Of a stretch of 64,000 bases of DNA, positions 63,620-64,000 are shown piece by piece. Positions within the stretch are counted from its first letter, which is position 1, and every line of letters begins with the position of its first letter. The position numbers were made by a program, and so were the translations under genes. The notes below the pieces were generated by a model. That model was not told the origin of the DNA. It searched no databases and saw only the letters and a program-made list of their open reading frames with translations. The DNA comes from JAYSSF01 sp043772005 (lineage in GTDB: Bacteria; Patescibacteriota; Gracilibacteria; Absconditabacterales; Absconditicoccaceae). The stretch spans positions 62,001 to 126,000 of the forward strand of contig JAYVGP010000002.1 of NCBI GenBank assembly GCA_043772005.1. Reading direction: 5' to 3'.

Positions 63620-64000
63620 ATGACATTGTCTACTATCATATCTACACTCAAGTCAGAAATCGCCAATCCTCGCCATAATAACTGGCTTGCATCACATTTA
63701 CGTAGTATCAGTATGAATAATCTGTTTCAAACAGTAGGGCTGACGCTGATGATTGCATCGTTGATATTTTTATTGAATATAATAGGCTGACTCAAACTCG
63801 GTCTCGATCAAGCGGTCGATAATGTCAAAGGGAAACTCGGTGTATATCTATATATCAAGTCTATTCCCAGCCAAGAAGATCGTATCACCAAACAAGTCTT
63901 TGAAATGACCAAAGAACTTGAAGATCAATGAATGCAGGTAGAATATTACTCACGTGAAGATGCATTTGATACTCTATCCAAGAAACTCCCTGATGTGGTA
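63620..64000 (+). CDS. ftsX: cell division protein FtsX, N-terminal part
   Basis: 127 residues up to the window end. Short cytoplasmic start, TM1 (VGLTLMIASLIFLLNII), then the extracytoplasmic domain starting GLDQAVDNVKGKLGVYLYI with QVEYYSREDAFDTLSKKLPD, typical of FtsX. FtsEX controls peptidoglycan hydrolases at the division site. ftsE would be expected upstream but is not next to it here. Confidence 0.88.

Noticed and set aside
1..64000. Mycoplasma-type code with UGA = Trp (table 4)
   Set aside because: UGA sits at invariant Gly positions such as Walker A and SGGE, and the UCA tRNA has U73 and G-C/C-G top pairs as in tRNA-Gly.
1..64000. CRISPR arrays, rRNA genes, replication origin
   Set aside because: No spaced repeats, no rRNA-like sequence, and no dnaA box cluster noticed by reading both strands.

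Overview
This window reads as a genome fragment of Candidatus Absconditabacterales (SR1, Patescibacteria/CPR). Under the standard code almost every gene is cut by in-frame TGA. Read with UGA = Gly the frames join into full-length proteins, and the new glycines fall on invariant positions: Walker A of a Pif1-type helicase, the SufC signature, the GGxxGGH of MurG, the uL2 GGGEG loop. A tRNA with anticodon UCA and glycine-type acceptor features lies at 20710-20783. A second deviation shows in the conserved residues: CGA (and CGG) repeatedly sits where families have an invariant Trp (DHFR, ThyA, TagA, MsrA, MetA, GH26, IS200-like transposase, Pif1, sigma factor). Together this is the code I know as NCBI table 37 (UGA Gly; CGA/CGG Trp). 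Nearly all genes end in TAA or TAG.

Layout. 1-13.5 kb: accessory genes: an interrupted mqo, ZIP transporter, small membrane proteins, Tex, 3-methyladenine glycosylase I, a hydrolase fusion, a WecA/TagO-type transferase and DsbB. 13.6-20.3 kb (minus): rplU-infA-rpmJ-rpsM-rpsK-rpsD-rpoA-rplQ-rplM-rpsI and infC-rpmI-rplT. 20.3-20.8 kb: five tRNAs, including tRNA-Gly(UCA). 20.9-26.9 kb: a small regulator, MetA, TPM protein, LemA and a Pif1-type helicase. 26.97-39.4 kb (minus): tuf and the S10-spc superoperon down to secY, without rpmD (uL30), as usual in CPR. 39.6-52.4 kb: GH26 glycosidase, YchF, DUF4238, an IS200-like transposase with internal REP hairpins, MsrB-MsrA fusion, ECF sigma factor, tRNA-Val, MurG, ThyA. 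52.4-64 kb: candidate structured RNA, DHFR, CYTH protein, MraY, HU, cold-shock protein, tmRNA, SufC, nucleoside-kinase-like protein, O-antigen ligase-like protein, second sigma factor, AAG glycosylase, RuvB, TPR protein and the start of FtsX.

The window therefore carries translation (about 27 ribosomal proteins, IF1, IF3, EF-Tu, tRNAs, tmRNA), part of cell-wall synthesis (MraY, MurG, FtsX, lipid-carrier glycosyltransferases), thymidylate/folate and repair enzymes. The least expected content is RNA and repeat structure: long hairpins inside the S10 operon, a promoter-to-terminator RNA at 52.4-52.6 kb, a four-copy promoter-like motif, and REP-like palindromes beside a REP-type transposase. No gene-free stretch exceeds 300 bases.
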